This document shows positions 62,019-64,000 of a stretch of 64,000 nucleotides of DNA, in pieces. The first letter of the stretch is position 1. Every line of letters begins with the position of its first letter. The notes beneath the pieces were generated by a model. That model was not told the origin of the DNA, made no database searches, and saw only the letters and a list, made by a program, of their open reading frames with translations. This DNA is from Bradyrhizobium genosp. L (GTDB taxonomy: Bacteria > Pseudomonadota > Alphaproteobacteria > Rhizobiales > Xanthobacteraceae), in contig NZ_CP061378.1 in the NCBI RefSeq assembly GCF_015624485.1, forward strand, positions 3,348,001-3,412,000, read 5' to 3'. A program made the position numbers and the translations under genes.

Positions 62019-62258
62019 ATGAGTGAGATTGGCGAGCGGGTTAAGAAGATTGTGGTCGAACACCTCGGTGTCGAGCCCGACAAGGTGATCGATAGCGCGA
62101 GCTTCATCGATGACCTCGGCGCCGACAGTCTCGACACGGTCGAGCTCGTGATGGCTTTTGAAGAAGAGTTCGGTTGCGAGATTCCCGACGACGCGGCGGA
62201 GACCATCCTGACCGTCGGCGACGCCACCAAGTTTCTCGAGAAGAACGCGAAGAGCTGA
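62019..62258 (+). CDS. acpP: Acyl carrier protein
   Basis: 79 residues, acidic. [20 protein letters not shown] contains the DSL motif with the phosphopantetheine Ser at 37. It carries growing fatty acyl chains. It precedes fabF by 96 bases and begins a transcript after the long gap from fabG. Confidence 0.97.
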   Translation: MSEIGERVKKIVVEHLGVEPDKVIDSASFIDDLGADSLDTVELVMAFEEEFGCEIPDDAAETILTVGDATKFLEKNAKS

Positions 62259-62354
62259 CGCCATTCGCGACGTTGACGGAGCCGGACGGATCGTCGTCGC
62301 ACGGTCCCCCGGTTTCTTATTATTGGCCGCCGATTGCGGTCCGGAGACTTTGAT

Positions 62355-63620
62355 ATGAGACGAGTTGTCGTCACGGGGCTGGGCATGGTTACACCGCTCG
62401 GCTGCGGCGTCGACGCAACTTGGACGCGCATCCTCGCTGGAGAGAGCGGCGGCAAGAAGATCGACACGTTCGACGTGTCGGACCTGCCGAGCCAGGTTGC
62501 CTGCTACATCCCGCGCGGCGACGGCGCTGGCGGCACCTTCAATCCCGACCAGTGGATGGAGCCGAAGGACCAGCGCAAGGTCGACGACTTCATCCTCTAC
62601 GGAATGTGCGCCGCCAAGCAGGCGCTTGACGACGCCGACTGGCATCCGGAATCCGACGAGGACCAGTGGGCGACCGGCACGATGATCGGCTCCGGCATCG
62701 GCGGCCTCACGGGCATCGCCGACACCGCGGTGCTGCTGAAGGAGCGCGGACCGCGCCGGGTTTCTCCGTTTTTCATCCCGGGCCGCCTCATCAACCTGGT
62801 GTCGGGCTATGTCTCGATCGAACACGGCCTCAAGGGTCCCAATCATTCGGTGGTCACGGCCTGCTCGACCGGCGCACATGCGGTCGGCGACGCGGCGCGG
62901 CTGATCGCGCTCGGCGATGCCGAGGTGATGGTTGCAGGCGGTGCCGAATCGCCGATCTCCCGCATCGGCATTGCCGGCTTCTGCGCGGCGCGTGCGCTGT
63001 CGACCGGCTTCAACGAGACGCCGCAAAAGGCCTCACGGCCCTACGACAAGGATCGCGACGGCTTCGTAATGGGCGAGGGCGCCGGCGTCCTCGTGCTCGA
63101 AGAGTACGAGCACGCCAAGGCGCGCGGCGCCAAGATCTATGCCGAGGTGACCGGCTACGGCCTGTCGGGCGATGCCTATCACATCACGTCGCCGCCGCCG
63201 GACGGCAATGGCGGCTTCCGCAGCATGAGCATGGCGCTGAAGCGTGCCGGTCTTTCGGCTGCCGATCTCGACTACATCAACGCGCACGGCACCTCGACCC
63301 AGGTCGGCGACGAGATCGAGCTCGGCGCGGTCGAGCGTCTGCTCGGCAATGCGGCCTCGAAGGTCTCGATGTCGTCGACCAAGTCGGCGACCGGGCACCT
63401 GCTCGGCGCGGCCGGTGCGATCGAAGCGATCTTCGCGATTCTCGCGATTCGCGATAATGTGGTGCCGCCAACGATCAACCTCGACAATCCGTCGGTCGAA
63501 ACGGCGATCGATCTTGTGCCGCATACCTCGCGCAAGCGCGAAGTGAATGTGGCGTTGTCCAATTCGTTCGGTTTCGGAGGCACCAACGCCTCCGTGATCG
63601 TGCAGCGCGTGATCAAATAG
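62355..63620 (+). CDS. fabF: 3-oxoacyl-ACP synthase II
   Basis: 421 residues. Thiolase-fold condensing enzyme: nucleophile Cys in TACSTGAHAVGDA (about 171), first His in INAHGTSTQVGD and second His in KSATGHLLGAAGAIEA. It extends acyl-ACP by two carbons and influences the unsaturated to saturated ratio. The start ATG at 62355 is preferred; a GTG-like codon seven codons earlier is open. It is followed after 126 bases by mltG. Confidence 0.96.
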   Translation: MRRVVVTGLGMVTPLGCGVDATWTRILAGESGGKKIDTFDVSDLPSQVACYIPRGDGAGGTFNPDQWMEPKDQRKVDDFILYGMCAAKQALDDADWHPESDEDQWATGTMIGSGIGGLTGIADTAVLLKERGPRRVSPFFIPGRLINLVSGYVSIEHGLKGPNHSVVTACSTGAHAVGDAARLIALGDAEVMVAGGAESPISRIGIAGFCAARALSTGFNETPQKASRPYDKDRDGFVMGEGAGVLVLEEYEHAKARGAKIYAEVTGYGLSGDAYHITSPPPDGNGGFRSMSMALKRAGLSAADLDYINAHGTSTQVGDEIELGAVERLLGNAASKVSMSSTKSATGHLLGAAGAIEAIFAILAIRDNVVPPTINLDNPSVETAIDLVPHTSRKREVNVALSNSFGFGGTNASVIVQRVIK

Positions 63621-63746
63621 ATAGTCTTTAGAACTAGTCCACCGTTTTGCCGTATTCCGCGGTGACTCCTAACAGCGGGCGTATGCTATTGGCAGGGCAG
63701 GGGTTTGTCCGGCCACGATTGAACCGGCAGGATTTGGTTTGCATCG

Positions 63747-64000
63747 ATGAGTGAGAGGCCGCCCATTTCACCGAGGAGTCCGCGTGCCGCGCTGGAGCCC
63801 GAGCAGGTTCCGCCGCCGCCGAAGCGTTCGGACCGTGCGCGCAATCCGTTCGTGATCGTCGGCAATGCGATCTTCACGATCCTGATCATCCTGATGATCG
63901 GCGCAGGCGCGGGCTACTACTACGGCAAGCAGACGCTGGAAGCGCCGGGACCGCTGCAGGAAGACAAGGTGGTCAACATCCCGGCCCGCGCCGGCAAGCG
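63747..64000 (+). CDS. mltG: Endolytic murein transglycosylase MltG, N-terminal part
   Basis: The first 84 codons are in the window and the gene runs off the right edge. The Pro/Arg-rich cytoplasmic N-terminus (SERPPISPRSPRAALEPEQV) is followed by one membrane helix (IVGNAIFTILIILMIGAGAG) and the beginning of the extracellular part (APGPLQEDKVVNIPARAGK). This and the place behind fabF are typical of MltG, which cuts nascent peptidoglycan to set strand length. The catalytic domain is not in the window. Confidence 0.85.
   Translation, partial: MSERPPISPRSPRAALEPEQVPPPPKRSDRARNPFVIVGNAIFTILIILMIGAGAGYYYGKQTLEAPGPLQEDKVVNIPARAGK

Noticed and set aside
1..64000. rRNA, tRNA, insertion sequence, prophage or integrated element
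   Set aside because: I found no tRNA cloverleaf, rRNA sequence, transposase or integrase frame, or phage gene on either strand; repeats seen are short non-coding elements.

Overview
The window is GC-rich alphaproteobacterial chromosome, most likely Bradyrhizobium or a close relative in the same family. The grounds are the strong GC3 codon bias (which leaves long meaningless open frames on the opposite strand), the marker orders cvpA-purF, rpsF-rpsR-DUF2232-rplI and fabD-fabG-acpP-fabF-mltG, a Liv-type amino-acid importer, and several families of short palindromic dispersed repeats of the kind common in that genus. Most of the window is housekeeping DNA with small accessory insertions. I see no rRNA, tRNA, CRISPR array, prophage or insertion sequence.

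Layout. 1-4.4 kb: the start of a YjbR-family gene, a His/Gly-rich PadR (YqjI-like) regulator with a methyltransferase, a GNAT enzyme and an exported beta-helix protein. 4.5-9.2 kb: a tightly packed operon of GntR regulator, dicarboxylate/amino-acid symporter, threonine aldolase, MFS carrier and Lin0512-family protein, behind an operator that covers the promoter and start codon. 9.2-15.2 kb: an unusual SDR, a Nu-type GST, dctA, a CadC-like TPR regulator and a Tat-exported alpha/beta hydrolase. 15.4-22.3 kb: an ArsC/YffB-type protein, two tandem PAS-like paralogues, and the livG-livF-binding protein-livH-livM operon. 22.3-24.5 kb: a guanidine exporter (gdx/sugE) preceded by a two-hairpin guanidine-II riboswitch, divergent from prfC. 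24.7-32.4 kb: nnrU, panB, an acyl-CoA synthetase, a YfgM-like protein, a lipoprotein, der and an internally deleted TetA-like transporter. 32.4-37.4 kb: an NTF2-like gene between two inverted-repeat elements, a second Liv-type binding protein, an NHL-repeat protein and a large secreted helical protein. 37.4-43 kb: an SDR, two tiny paralogous membrane proteins, purF, cvpA and radA with a repeat-built tail. 43-53.9 kb: small hypotheticals, a HAD phosphatase, a DUF5107 protein, a TauE exporter, xthA, alr, dnaB, a cyclopropane fatty acid synthase and a cytochrome c-like protein with a long disordered tail. 54-64 kb: a TetR-thioesterase pair, the ribosomal protein cluster, a TetR-desaturase pair and the fatty acid synthesis cluster running into mltG.

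The most specific regulatory find is the guanidine-II riboswitch at 22699-22745: two hairpins with ACGA loops just before the ribosome binding site of the SMR exporter. Other regulatory DNA read directly includes the 14-bp-arm palindrome at the GntR start (probably a leaderless mRNA), the palindromes before both TetR genes, and a palindrome before the PadR gene. Structural oddities are the in-frame deletion in the TetA-like transporter, the 21-bp repeats in radA, the SDR without its catalytic Tyr and Lys, and the paired micro-proteins beside purF.
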